Assembly (NCBI GenBank): GCA_023407175.1 | Contig: JAEYMU010000035.1 | Span: 124,001-188,000, forward strand | Reading direction: 5' to 3' | Length of the DNA: 64,000 bases | From: Bacillota bacterium | GTDB lineage: Bacteria > Bacillota_A > Clostridia > Lachnospirales > Lachnospiraceae | In this document: positions 9,219 to 17,929 of the stretch, one piece after another | Position numbering within the stretch: position 1 is the first letter of the stretch | Layout: every line of letters begins with the position of its first letter | Notes under the pieces: generated by a model | Database searches by the model: none | What the model was told of the DNA's origin: nothing | The model's input: the letters and a program-made list of their open reading frames with translations, nothing else | Position numbers and translations under genes: made by a program

Positions 9219-9411
9219 CACGACAGACTACCTAGATTAGATAATCTGCCGTGCTGTATTTTGACTCGACAGACTACCGTAAGTGGGGTAATCTGCCGTG
9301 ACATATTTTTCACTCGTCAGACTACCGTTAATTTGATAATCTCCCGAGTGTAAAATGATAAAAAAAAGACTCGGCAGACTATGCAAAAACTTAACAATAG
9401 TCTCCCGAGTC
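9219..9411. repeat. Array of four related dyads beside tRNA-Leu (candidate recombinase sites)
   Basis: Four imperfect inverted repeats at 9219-9253, 9264-9300, 9311-9350 and 9368-9411. Each has a left arm CGNCAGACTA and a right arm TARTCTSCCG, separated by 11, 12, 12 and about 14-16 bp of non-conserved spacer. Left arms start 46, 48 and 57 bp apart. Conserved arms with variable spacers are what core-type tyrosine recombinase sites look like. The fourth dyad also serves as a terminator for the tRNA on the minus strand. The function of the array is inferred. Confidence 0.75.
9361..9411 (-). terminator. Rho-independent terminator of tRNA-Leu
   Basis: On the minus strand GACTCGGGAGACTAT pairs with ATAGTCTGCCGAGTC (14 of 15 positions) around a 14-nt loop and is followed by eight T residues. 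It lies about 48 bp past the tRNA 3' end. Confidence 0.8.
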
Positions 9412-9458
9412 GGATGAACTTCTCGAACCACGTCGATGGTGTTCAATCCCTTGTGTAC

Positions 9459-9541
9459 TGCGGATGGAGGGACTCGAACCCTCACACACTCGCGTGTGGC
9501 AGATTTTGAGTCTGCTGCGTCTGCCATTCCGCCACATCCGC
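9459..9541 (-). tRNA. tRNA-Leu (CAA anticodon)
   Basis: Class II tRNA on the minus strand, 83 nt without CCA. Acceptor GCGGATG pairs with CATCCGC, discriminator A at 9459. The anticodon stem GCAGA/TCTGC encloses the loop CTCAAAA, giving anticodon CAA (reads UUG). The long variable arm CACAC-GCGA-GTGTG and T arm GAGGG-TTCGAGT-CCCTC are intact. CCA is not encoded. The 3' end faces the prophage integrases, as expected for a tRNA used as an attachment site. Confidence 0.96.
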
Positions 9542-9559
9542 CTTTTTGTGACGAGGATT

Positions 9560-9588
9560 ATTCTAACATAATTAATTTTATATTTCAA
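9560..9588 (-). promoter_or_regulatory. Sigma-A promoter of tRNA-Leu
   Basis: On the minus strand: TTGAAA (9588-9583), a 17-bp spacer, TAGAAT (9565-9560), placing the start about 12 bp ahead of the mature tRNA 5' end. Confidence 0.7.
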
Positions 9589-9649
9589 GTATGAAAAGAA
9601 AAAAACAAGAAGAAAATAACTGCGACGAAATATAAGGGAGCTGTATCGA

Positions 9650-10141
9650 ATGACATGTATAAAAGCGCAGAGCATGATAACGCCATTTATCAATAATAAG
9701 CTTGGCATTAAGGAAATGGAAGAATTTCTTGAGCATGTGGAAGTTTGCCCGGATTGCATGGAGGAGCTGGAATATTACTATACTCTTTTAACGGCAATGA
9801 GGCAGCTGGATGAGGATAAAAATCTGTCCATTGATTATAAGCTTGAGCTGGCGGCTAAAATCAAGAAGGCCCAGGATAAAATTGTTCATGTAAAGTATAC
9901 ATATTACCGTAAGATTACCATATTGGTCATATTTATGCTCGCACTGGCCTTTTTACTGGGTATCCGTTATGCGGAGGAAATCAGGGAAAATACTGCTACG
10001 GCACCGGGGAAAAATATTATAAGAATGTTCCGGGATGAGAGGGCAGTTTATGTTAATATGAAATTAGAGGAGTATTGCAGGGAGCAGGGGATTGACAAAA
10101 TCCTTGTGCCGGATTTTAATAGTACTACGAATATGAAATGA
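9650..10141 (+). CDS. Zinc-finger membrane protein, anti-sigma-factor-like
   Basis: A 163-residue protein behind an AAGGGAG site. The N-terminus has HVEVCPDC (His-x3-Cys-x2-Cys, about residues 28-36), the zinc-binding signature of the zf-HC2/ZAS anti-sigma domain, inside the helical context EEFLEHVEVCPDCMEEL. One transmembrane helix lies near residues 86-104 (ILVIFMLALAFLLG), followed by a ~55-residue outer part. No ECF sigma gene is adjacent: it is followed 58 bp later by polA, so a classic sigma/anti-sigma pair is not evident. It could sense through its outer part or be an orphan. Confidence 0.7.
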   Translation: MTCIKAQSMITPFINNKLGIKEMEEFLEHVEVCPDCMEELEYYYTLLTAMRQLDEDKNLSIDYKLELAAKIKKAQDKIVHVKYTYYRKITILVIFMLALAFLLGIRYAEEIRENTATAPGKNIIRMFRDERAVYVNMKLEEYCREQGIDKILVPDFNSTTNMK

Positions 10142-10199
10142 AGGGAGTCCCCTTTTGGCTTTACAGACAAGCCTTGAGGGATCGGAAGGATTTAACAGC

Positions 10200-12848
10200 A
10201 TGAATAAGAAAATAGTATTAATTGATGGACACAGTATATTAAACAGGGCATTCTACGGTCTCCCGGACCTGACTACCTCAAAGGGGGAGCATACCAATGC
10301 GGTTCTGGGCTTTCTCAATATCATGTTCAAGATATTGGAGGAGGAAAAGCCGGATTATCTGACCGTTGCCTTTGATACCCACCATCCGACCTTCCGACAT
10401 GAGATGTTTGAGCAGTATAAGGGCACCAGAAAGGGAATGCCGGAGGAGCTTAGGGAACAGGTGCCGGTTATGAAAGAGGTCCTAATGGCTATGCATATCA
10501 CGGTAATCGAGAAGCCCGGCTTTGAAGCGGATGATGTCTTAGGAACGCTGGCGGTGAAGGCAGAGCAGGAAGGCAACCAGGTTTCCCTGGTATCCGGCGA
10601 CAGGGATTTATTGCAGCTGGCTACGGAATGGATTAAAATACGAATTCCAAAGACCAAACGTACAGGGACAGAAATTGAGGATTATATGGCAGCAGATGTC
10701 CTGGAGAAATATCATGTGACCCCGAAGCAGTTTATTGATTTAAAGGGGCTGATGGGAGATCCCTCAGATAATATTCCCGGAGTACCGGGGATTGGGGAAA
10801 AAACGGCAGGCAAGCTGATTGAAAGCTACCATTCCATTGAAAACATCTATGAGCATATCGAGGAGCTGCCCGCAGGTAAGGTCACGACTACCTTAAAGGA
10901 GAATAAGGAGCTGGCGGTACTTTCGAAGAAGCTTGCAACCATCTGTACGGATTGTGATATTGATTTTAAGATCGAAGAAGCAGGGCTGGAGAATATTTAT
11001 AATGAAGAGGTTTATTTATTATTCAAGCGATTGGAATTTAAGAATCTTCTGTCCCGTTTCCGTACGGAGGAGGTCAGCCATACTACCGGAATAGAGGATA
11101 GCTTTTGTATGGTTGAGGAGCTGGCGGAGTCGGATCGGATTTTTGACAGTATCCTTAAAAACAAAACTGCGACCGCAGGAATTGCAACATTGGCGGAGCA
11201 GGGAAGGCTGCTGGGTATTTCCGTCTGTGGAGAAGAGGGAAAGGTATACTTTATCAGGTGCTGCGGCTTTATTACCGGAGAGTATCTGTCGGATAAGGTA
11301 AAGCAGCTTGCCAAGGAGGGAAAACTTCTCTCCGCCATCGGACTTAAGGATCAGCTGCCCTATCTGCCGTTAACGGAGAAGGACCAGCTGTTTGACGCTG
11401 CGATTGCGGCTTATCTGCTAAATCCTCTGACCGACACCTATCATTATGATGATATTGCACGGGACTACCTTGCGCTTACTGTTCCCTCCAGAGAGGATCT
11501 TATGGGTAAGATCTCCCTTACGGATGCCCTGGAGGAAAAAACGCAGTCCTTCCTGCAATTTGCCTGCTTTAGAGCTTATATTTCTTATAAGGCAGCGCAG
11601 CCCCTTCGGGATTTATTGCAGCAGAAGGGAATGCTTGAGCTGTTTGAGACAATAGAAATGCCCTTGATTTACTCTCTCTATGATATGGAGGTGAGGGGAA
11701 TCAGGGTAAATAAGGAAGCCTTAAAGGAATACGGTGATAACCTCCAGATCGGCATCGATAAGCTGGAGAAAGGCATCTATGAGCTTGTTGGGGAAGTGTT
11801 CAATATAAATTCTCCGAAGCAGCTTGGAGTTATATTATTTGAAAAGCTGCGTCTCCCCTTTGGTAAGAAGACAAAGACGGGGTATTCCACCTCGGCGGAC
11901 ATCCTTGAGAGACTGGAAGCAGAGCATCCGGTGGTGAAAATGATTCTGGAATACAGGCAGCTGACCAAGCTGAAGTCCACCTATGCCGATGGACTGGCAG
12001 TCTATATCAGGGAGGATGGAAGGATTCACGGGCGTTTTCACCAGACCATCGCTGCAACGGGCAGAATTAGCAGCACCGATCCTAATCTGCAGAACATTCC
12101 GATTCGAATGGAGCTTGGGAGACAGATTCGCAAGGTTTTCATCCCGGAGGAGGATTATGTGTTTCTGGATGCGGATTATTCCCAGATTGAGCTTCGTGTT
12201 CTGGCGCACATGTCCGGGGATGAAAGACTGATTAACGCTTACAGGGAAGCGAAGGATATCCACCGGATTACGGCCTCTGAGGTTTTCCATATTCCCTTTG
12301 AGGAGGTAACTCCTGCCCAAAGAAGCAGTGCAAAGGCAGTGAATTTCGGTATTGTCTACGGTATCAGCTCCTTTGGACTGGGACAGGATTTGAATATCAC
12401 TAGAAAAGAAGCAGAGCGTTATATTGAGAAGTATTTTGAAACCTATCCAAAGGTTAAGGCTTATCTGGATCGCCTGGTTACCGATGCCAGGGAGGAAGGC
12501 TATTCGACTACTTTATTTGGGCGCAGAAGGCCCATACCGGAGCTTTCCGCAAGCAATTTCATGGTACGTTCCTTCGGAGAGCGGGTTGCGATGAATTCGC
12601 CGATACAGGGGACTGCGGCAGATATTATTAAAATAGCAATGATACGGGTCAACCGAAGACTGAAGGAGGGGAAATTCAAATCAAGACTGATACTCCAGAT
12701 TCACGATGAGCTCCTTGTGGAAGCCTATAAGGATGAGGTGGATGAGGTTGGAAAAATCATGGTTGAGGAAATGCAGGGAGCCGCAGAGCTTTCGGTGGTG
12801 CTTGAGGCGGAGGTAAAGGAAGGAAAGAACTGGTTCGAGGCAAAATAG
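10200..12848 (+). CDS. polA: DNA polymerase I
   Basis: An 882-residue protein. The ATG at 10200 is chosen over an in-frame TTG at 10155 because a GGAAGGA site precedes it and MNKKIVLIDGHSILNRAF is the normal family start. Domains in order: 5' nuclease (residues 1 to ~290, with the VSGDRDLLQL motif and helix-hairpin-helix region), a central 3'-5' exonuclease-like domain, and the polymerase domain with DADYSQIELRVLAHMSG (motif A), the KAVNFGIVYG helix (motif B) and QIHDELL (motif C). The central domain has AGIATLAEQGRL where proofreading enzymes carry an Asp-x-Glu pair, so proofreading is probably lost, as is common in Gram-positives. Role: Okazaki fragment processing and repair. Confidence 0.97.
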   Translation: MNKKIVLIDGHSILNRAFYGLPDLTTSKGEHTNAVLGFLNIMFKILEEEKPDYLTVAFDTHHPTFRHEMFEQYKGTRKGMPEELREQVPVMKEVLMAMHITVIEKPGFEADDVLGTLAVKAEQEGNQVSLVSGDRDLLQLATEWIKIRIPKTKRTGTEIEDYMAADVLEKYHVTPKQFIDLKGLMGDPSDNIPGVPGIGEKTAGKLIESYHSIENIYEHIEELPAGKVTTTLKENKELAVLSKKLATICTDCDIDFKIEEAGLENIYNEEVYLLFKRLEFKNLLSRFRTEEVSHTTGIEDSFCMVEELAESDRIFDSILKNKTATAGIATLAEQGRLLGISVCGEEGKVYFIRCCGFITGEYLSDKVKQLAKEGKLLSAIGLKDQLPYLPLTEKDQLFDAAIAAYLLNPLTDTYHYDDIARDYLALTVPSREDLMGKISLTDALEEKTQSFLQFACFRAYISYKAAQPLRDLLQQKGMLELFETIEMPLIYSLYDMEVRGIRVNKEALKEYGDNLQIGIDKLEKGIYELVGEVFNINSPKQLGVILFEKLRLPFGKKTKTGYSTSADILERLEAEHPVVKMILEYRQLTKLKSTYADGLAVYIREDGRIHGRFHQTIAATGRISSTDPNLQNIPIRMELGRQIRKVFIPEEDYVFLDADYSQIELRVLAHMSGDERLINAYREAKDIHRITASEVFHIPFEEVTPAQRSSAKAVNFGIVYGISSFGLGQDLNITRKEAERYIEKYFETYPKVKAYLDRLVTDAREEGYSTTLFGRRRPIPELSASNFMVRSFGERVAMNSPIQGTAADIIKIAMIRVNRRLKEGKFKSRLILQIHDELLVEAYKDEVDEVGKIMVEEMQGAAELSVVLEAEVKEGKNWFEAK

Positions 12849-12921
12849 TGTACCATAAGCGGGAATGTAACAGCGCAGGAATACATCAGCCGGTTTGCCT
12901 GGAAAGGAATTGAGAATAAAT

Positions 12922-13521
12922 ATGAAGGTTATTGGATTGACTGGCGGAATCGGCAGCGGAAAATCCCTTGTGGCAAAGATACTTAAGGAGAAATACGGGG
13001 CCTATATCCTTTATACGGATCATATAGCAAAGCAGCAAATGGAACCGGGAGGCGCAAGCTACAATGAGGTCGTGGAATACTTCGGAAAGGATATATTGGC
13101 CGAGGATGGAGCGATTGACCGCGGGAAGCTGTCGGCGGTCATATTTGAGGACAGGGAAAAGCGCCTTAAGATCAATGAGATAACCCATCCCAAGGTACTG
13201 GATGCGGTAAAGACAGAGATTAATGATGTTAGAGAACAGGGCAATGCCCCCTATCTGGTAGTAGAGACAGCACTGATGCTTGAGGCTGGCTATGACTACA
13301 TCTGCGATGAGGTATGGTATGTGTATACCCCGGAGGAGGAACGGAGGCAGCGTCTTAAGAAGGAACGGAATTATACGGATGAAAAGATAGACGCCATTTT
13401 CGCCAATCAGAGTAAGGACGAAGCCTTCCGGGCCAGGTTTACGAAGGTGGTGGAGAATACCGGCGATATCAGTACGCTTGAGAAACAGGTGGATTTACTC
13501 CTGCAGGCGCCTGTCTGGTAA
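12922..13521 (+). CDS. coaE: Dephospho-CoA kinase
   Basis: A 199-residue cytoplasmic enzyme that phosphorylates the 3'-OH of dephospho-CoA, the last step of CoA synthesis. The Walker A loop is GLTGGIGSGKS at residues 4-14; the downstream DHIAKQQM, the RGKLSAVIF and the THPKVLD segments match the family. The ATG at 12922 is chosen over an in-frame TTG at 12895 because of the AAAGGA site 12 bp upstream and the canonical MKVIGLTGG start. It follows polA after 73 bp, the polA-(mutM)-coaE order usual in Firmicutes, here without mutM. Confidence 0.96.
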   Translation: MKVIGLTGGIGSGKSLVAKILKEKYGAYILYTDHIAKQQMEPGGASYNEVVEYFGKDILAEDGAIDRGKLSAVIFEDREKRLKINEITHPKVLDAVKTEINDVREQGNAPYLVVETALMLEAGYDYICDEVWYVYTPEEERRQRLKKERNYTDEKIDAIFANQSKDEAFRARFTKVVENTGDISTLEKQVDLLLQAPVW

Positions 13522-13546
13522 CTCCCTTGCGCGTTTTGCATAGAAT

Positions 13547-13576
13547 TCATGAAATTTATATACTTTCATGAAATTT
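13547..13576 (+). promoter_or_regulatory. Two TTCATGAAATTT repeats upstream of the promoter
   Basis: The 12-mer TTCATGAAATTT occurs at 13547-13558 and 13565-13576, a period of 18 bp, ending 2 bp before the -35 box. Each contains a TTCATGAA palindrome. This looks like tandem operator or activator sites; the binding protein is unknown. Confidence 0.5.
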
Positions 13577-13577
13577 C

Positions 13578-13606
13578 TTGACAAAAAACGCGAAATGAGG
13601 GATACT
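13578..13606 (+). promoter_or_regulatory. Sigma-A promoter for the WalJ-like gene
   Basis: TTGACA (13578-13583), 17-bp spacer, GATACT (13601-13606). The -10 is 4 of 6. Located 45 bp upstream of the chosen start at 13651. Confidence 0.65.
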
Positions 13607-13650
13607 CTTTTAGAATATGAACGCCGCCAAAAGCGGCAATGGGAGCGAAC

Positions 13651-14442
13651 ATGAAATTATGCAGCATAGCAAGCGGCAGCAGCGGAAATTGTATTTATGT
13701 CGGAAGTGATCATACAAATCTACTGGTGGACGCCGGAGTTAGTGCAAAACGGATTGAGAACGGACTAAATGGGCTTGATATTCTTCCGGATACCATACAG
13801 GGTATCCTTATCACCCATGAACATTCCGATCATATACAGGGGCTTGGTATCCTGGCCCGCAAATATCATATGCCGATTTATGCTACCCGTGATACGATTG
13901 GGTCAATCCGGCAAATCAGATCTCTGGGGGATATCCCGGAGGAGCTTTTTAAAATAATTTATCCGAATAAAACCTTTATGATTAATGACATTGAAATTGA
14001 ACCATTTTCAACCTCTCATGATGCCGCTGACCCGGTTTGCTATACTATGAAGTCAGAGGGACATAAGGTGGGAATTGCTACGGATTTGGGGAAATATGAT
14101 GATTATATTGTATCAAAGCTGGAATATTCCGATTTGCTTTTTATTGAGGCAAACCATGATGTCAACATGCTGATGGTTGGGAAGTATCCATATTATTTAA
14201 AGCAGAGAATTCTGGGTGACAGAGGACATTTATCCAATGAAACCTCTGCCGACTTAATCAGCAGGTTAATTCACCCCGAATTGCAGGGAATACTGCTTGC
14301 GCATCTGTCCAAGGAAAATAATTATGAGGAACTGGCCTATGAAACGGTGTGCTGTGAATTACTTAGCCGGGGCAGCAGCTTTCCGGCCCAGAAGGTAAGT
14401 GTGGCACACAGGGATCGGCCGTCACTTCCTGTTTTGATTTGA
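13651..14442 (+). CDS. Metallo-beta-lactamase-fold hydrolase, WalJ/YycJ-like
   Basis: A 263-residue protein. The ATG at 13651 is preferred over 13639 because GGGAG lies 5 bp ahead of it. The metal site THEHSDHIQG is at about residues 59-68, with further His/Asp ligands in FSTSHDAADP, IATDLG and LLAHLSKEN. The pattern SIASGSSGNCIYV at the N-terminus is typical of YycJ (WalJ), a 5'-3' DNA exonuclease linked to mismatch repair. In Bacillus it sits beside the walRK operon; here it stands alone with its own promoter, close to polA. Confidence 0.88.
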   Translation: MKLCSIASGSSGNCIYVGSDHTNLLVDAGVSAKRIENGLNGLDILPDTIQGILITHEHSDHIQGLGILARKYHMPIYATRDTIGSIRQIRSLGDIPEELFKIIYPNKTFMINDIEIEPFSTSHDAADPVCYTMKSEGHKVGIATDLGKYDDYIVSKLEYSDLLFIEANHDVNMLMVGKYPYYLKQRILGDRGHLSNETSADLISRLIHPELQGILLAHLSKENNYEELAYETVCCELLSRGSSFPAQKVSVAHRDRPSLPVLI

Positions 14443-14537
14443 GACCTTGCACGGATTTATGGTGAAATTTTGGCAGTGAGGCCTATACATAGAATATGAT
14501 ATGACAAGGATTGTTTTGATATAAGGAGGATTCATCT

Positions 14538-14810
14538 ATGAAGAGAGTGGTAATAACAGTGGTAGGTAAGGATACGGTAGGAATTATAGCAAAGGTTTGT
14601 ACCTATCTTGCAGATAACAGAATTAATATATTGGATATCTCCCAGACGATTGTTCAGGGCTTTTTCAACATGATGATGATTGTTGACCTGACAGATGTGG
14701 CAATGGAATTTGATGAGCTGTCAGAGGAGCTGGAGCATATCGGTGAAGGAATCGGTGTTATTATTAAAGCCCAGCGTGAGGATATTTTCGATAAAATGCA
14801 TAGAATATAA
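14538..14810 (+). CDS. ACT domain protein (UPF0237)
   Basis: A 90-residue single ACT domain behind a perfect AAGGAGG. It begins MKRVVITVVGKDTVGIIAKV, the standard first strand and Gly-containing loop that binds small effector ligands, usually amino acids. It directly precedes the UPF0210 gene, a pair conserved across Clostridia and Streptococcus, suggesting the ACT protein senses a metabolite for the partner. No catalytic function is known. Role unproven. Confidence 0.9.
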   Translation: MKRVVITVVGKDTVGIIAKVCTYLADNRINILDISQTIVQGFFNMMMIVDLTDVAMEFDELSEELEHIGEGIGVIIKAQREDIFDKMHRI

Positions 14811-14876
14811 TCGATAAAATGAAGATGCGCACAGCCATGAAAGAAAGATTTAAGCGGCGCAGAAATGAGGATAAGC

Positions 14877-16241
14877 ATGATTAATATATATGAGGTCATT
14901 GAAACCAATAAAATGATAGAGCAGGAGAATCTGGATGTTAGAACGATTACTCTGGGTATCAGCCTATTGGACTGCGCTGACCCGGACCTTGCGGCACTGA
15001 ACCAAAAAATTTATGATAAGATTACCCGTGTCGCTAAGGAGCTGGTTGCAACCGGGGACAAAATTCAGAGAGAATACGGCATACCGATTGTTAATAAGAG
15101 AATATCGGTGACGCCCATATCCCTGGTAGGGGCCGCTGCCTGCAAGACAAAAGAGGATTTTGTTACGATTGCAAAGACTCTTGACAGAGCAGCAACCACC
15201 GTCGGAGTTAATTTTATCGGAGGCTATTCCGCCCTGGTAAGCAAGGCGATGACCTTAAGTGATGAGCTGTTAATCAAATCAATTCCCATGGCCCTAAGCC
15301 AGACAGAGCGTGTGTGCAGCTCTGTCAATGTCGGCTCTACTAAGACCGGACTTGACATGAATGCAGTTAAGCTGCTGGGCGAGATTATAAAGGATACGGC
15401 TGAATATACGAAGGATAAGGATTCCATCGGCTGCGCCAAGCTGGTGGTATTTTGCAATGCACCGGATGACAATCCTTTCATGGCAGGTGCCTTCCATGGT
15501 GTGACCGAGGGTGACGCCGTTATTAATGTGGGTGTCAGCGGTCCCGGAGTTGTAAAAAAGGCGCTGGAAAGTGTCAGAGGTGCTGATTTTGAGACCCTTT
15601 GTGAAACGATTAAGAAAACAGCCTTTAAGATTACCCGTGTGGGCCAGTTGGTGGCACAGGAAGCCTCAAGGCTGCTGAATATACCCTTTGGAATTATAGA
15701 CTTATCCCTGGCTCCCACACCTGCGGTTGGTGACAGTGTGGCAGAAATTCTTGAAGAAATAGGACTGGAATATGTGGGCGCCCCTGGAACAACGGCGGCT
15801 CTTGCCTTACTCAACGACCAGGTTAAAAAGGGCGGTGTTATGGCATCCTCCTATGTGGGAGGCTTAAGCGGCGCCTTCATACCAGTCAGTGAGGATCAGG
15901 GCATGATAGATTCCGTGGAGGCAGGTGCTCTGACTATCGAGAAGCTGGAGGCAATGACCTGTGTTTGCTCCGTTGGCTTGGATATGATTGCGATTCCTGG
16001 AGATACTAAGGCTGCAACTATCTCCGGAATTATTGCAGATGAAATGGCAATCGGTATGATTAACCAGAAGACAACAGCAGTTCGCATCATTCCCGTTATC
16101 GGAAAGGCCGTGGGGGAACGGGTGGAATTTGGAGGATTGCTGGGTTATGCTCCGGTTATGAAGGTGAATCCCTTCAGCTGCGAAGCCTTTATCGGCAGAG
16201 GCGGACGGATACCGGCACCAATTCACAGCTTTAAGAACTAG
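14877..16241 (+). CDS. UPF0210/PFL-like (DUF711) protein
   Basis: A 454-residue protein of the UPF0210 family, related to the pyruvate formate-lyase fold but lacking a known activity. The ATG at 14877 is chosen because the family begins MINIYEVIE and AGGA lies 6 bp ahead; 14865 is an in-frame alternative. Motifs: [12 protein letters not shown] near residue 25, [32 protein letters not shown] and GRGGRIPAP at the C-terminus. It lies 66 bp after the ACT protein and likely forms one transcript with it. The biochemical role is unknown. Confidence 0.93.
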   Translation: MINIYEVIETNKMIEQENLDVRTITLGISLLDCADPDLAALNQKIYDKITRVAKELVATGDKIQREYGIPIVNKRISVTPISLVGAAACKTKEDFVTIAKTLDRAATTVGVNFIGGYSALVSKAMTLSDELLIKSIPMALSQTERVCSSVNVGSTKTGLDMNAVKLLGEIIKDTAEYTKDKDSIGCAKLVVFCNAPDDNPFMAGAFHGVTEGDAVINVGVSGPGVVKKALESVRGADFETLCETIKKTAFKITRVGQLVAQEASRLLNIPFGIIDLSLAPTPAVGDSVAEILEEIGLEYVGAPGTTAALALLNDQVKKGGVMASSYVGGLSGAFIPVSEDQGMIDSVEAGALTIEKLEAMTCVCSVGLDMIAIPGDTKAATISGIIADEMAIGMINQKTTAVRIIPVIGKAVGERVEFGGLLGYAPVMKVNPFSCEAFIGRGGRIPAPIHSFKN

Positions 16242-16392
16242 TACTGCACTGATTTTGGAATTTACATTATTTTACTTGAACCGGACCGAGATTCCTGTCG
16301 TCTAATGGCATAGAGAGTCATTACACAGGCCGGTTCACGGTTCTTTCCTGATTTTGGGAAAAAATTATAAATAAAGAAAGGCATGTGTTGTA

Positions 16393-17871
16393 ATGGGTCA
16401 TAGCTTAGAACAGTTGGATTATAAGAACGTCTTTCAATACTTCGGCGAAATATCAAAAATACCAAGGGGTTCCGGTAATGAGAAGGCCGTCAGTGATTAT
16501 CTGGTCGTTTTTGCGAAAGCGCATCAGCTTGAGTATACACAGGATGAGGCGAATAATGTAATCATGATAAAGGAAGCCGCTCAGGGATATGAAAATGAGC
16601 CGGCGATTATTTTACAGGGCCATATGGATATGGTTTGTGAAAAACGAAAAGAATACACACATGATTTTCTAAAGGATGAGATAAAGCTGATCGTTGAAGG
16701 AGATTATCTGCATGCTGACGGTACCACTCTTGGAGCAGATAATGGAATTGCAGTTGCATATATTCTGGCTCTGTTTTCAGATGAAGGCTTAAAGCATCCC
16801 AGATTAGAGGCCATTTTTACCGCGGAAGAAGAAACCGGAATGAATGGGGCAAGAACCGTTGATTTGTCCAGGTTAAAGGGAAAATTCCTGATTAATCTGG
16901 ATTCCGAGGAGGAAGGATATCTGCTTAGCAGCTGTGCCGGGGGCTTAACAGGCACCAGTATACTTCCTGCAAAACGGGTTTTGGCGGAAGGGAAAAAGGT
17001 ACGAATCAATATTGGAGGACTGCAGGGCGGACATTCAGGAATGGATATTGTAAAAAACCGTTCCAATGCCACCAAGCTTTTAGGACGTTTGTTATTTGAC
17101 CTAAGAGAGGTTCAGTCCTTTGGTTTAATCAGTATGCAGGGCGGGTTTAAGGATAATGTAATACCGCGGGAAGCAAACGTTGAGCTTTTATTAATAACCG
17201 GGGAAAAGGCTTCTGCACAGGATAGGTATCATAGCTTCTATCAATCAGTGATGGAGCTGGCAGAAAAATATAAGCAGGAATTGTCCTCCAGTGAGCCGCA
17301 GCTGACGGTGGAGGTGGAGGAGCTTTCGGAGGATTCCTGTGAAGTGCTGCACCCGCTTACCTTTGAGAAAATGCTTTTCCTGCTAATTCATATGCCGAAT
17401 GGAGTACAGGTTATGAGCTCTGATATCGAGGGACTGGTGGAGACCTCCTTAAATCTTGGGATTTTTCATACGCTGGAGGATAAAATAGAATTCTGCACTT
17501 CAGTACGAAGCTCTAAGAGCAGTTCAAAATACTTTATCAGTGATAAATTGAATTATATGATAAGCTTTCTCGGCGGGGATTATATTGTCCGCGCGCAGTA
17601 TCCGGCCTGGGAATATCAGAAAAACAGTGTATTAAGGGATCATTTGCAGAAGATATACCATGAGCTTTATGGCAAGGATATGAAGATTGAGGCCATTCAC
17701 GCGGGGCTTGAATGCGGCCTGATTTTAGAAAAAATGCCTGGAATTGATGTTGTATCCATCGGACCGGATATTACGGCTGTGCATACAATCGAGGAAAAAG
17801 TCAGCATTTCCTCGGCAATACGCGTGTACCAGTTCCTGGAAAAGGTAATCGAGAATAAAATAGTAAGCTAA
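16393..17871 (+). CDS. pepD: Aminoacyl-histidine dipeptidase (PepD, M20 family)
   Basis: A 492-residue cytosolic dipeptidase. Family M20 zinc ligands are visible: QGHMDMVCE (His ~79, with Asp81), TLGADNGIAVA (bridging Asp ~115), TAEEETGM (catalytic Glu pair ~145), and the C-terminal AIHAGLECG for the last His. The N-terminal YFGEISKIPRGSGNE is characteristic of PepD. It hydrolyses Xaa-His and other unspecific dipeptides, feeding amino acid salvage. RBS: AAAGAAAGG 10 bp upstream. A 151-bp gap separates it from the UPF0210 gene, so it may have its own promoter. Confidence 0.95.
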   Translation: MGHSLEQLDYKNVFQYFGEISKIPRGSGNEKAVSDYLVVFAKAHQLEYTQDEANNVIMIKEAAQGYENEPAIILQGHMDMVCEKRKEYTHDFLKDEIKLIVEGDYLHADGTTLGADNGIAVAYILALFSDEGLKHPRLEAIFTAEEETGMNGARTVDLSRLKGKFLINLDSEEEGYLLSSCAGGLTGTSILPAKRVLAEGKKVRINIGGLQGGHSGMDIVKNRSNATKLLGRLLFDLREVQSFGLISMQGGFKDNVIPREANVELLLITGEKASAQDRYHSFYQSVMELAEKYKQELSSSEPQLTVEVEELSEDSCEVLHPLTFEKMLFLLIHMPNGVQVMSSDIEGLVETSLNLGIFHTLEDKIEFCTSVRSSKSSSKYFISDKLNYMISFLGGDYIVRAQYPAWEYQKNSVLRDHLQKIYHELYGKDMKIEAIHAGLECGLILEKMPGIDVVSIGPDITAVHTIEEKVSISSAIRVYQFLEKVIENKIVS

Positions 17872-17929
17872 TTAAGGGGAAAGCATACTGCATCAGCGGG
17901 AAACGCATACATTAGGAGATGGTGGATAG

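Noticed and set aside
9219..9411. CRISPR array
   Set aside because: The four units are inverted repeats with differing arms and short spacers, not identical direct repeats with 30-40 bp spacers, and no cas gene is near.
11835..12320. 161-codon minus-strand open frame inside polA
   Set aside because: Lies antisense to polymerase motifs A and B; composition unlike a real protein.
15224..15814. 196-codon open frame on the minus strand inside the UPF0210 gene
   Set aside because: Antisense to a clearly conserved coding region, with no ribosome site; long shadow frames are common here.
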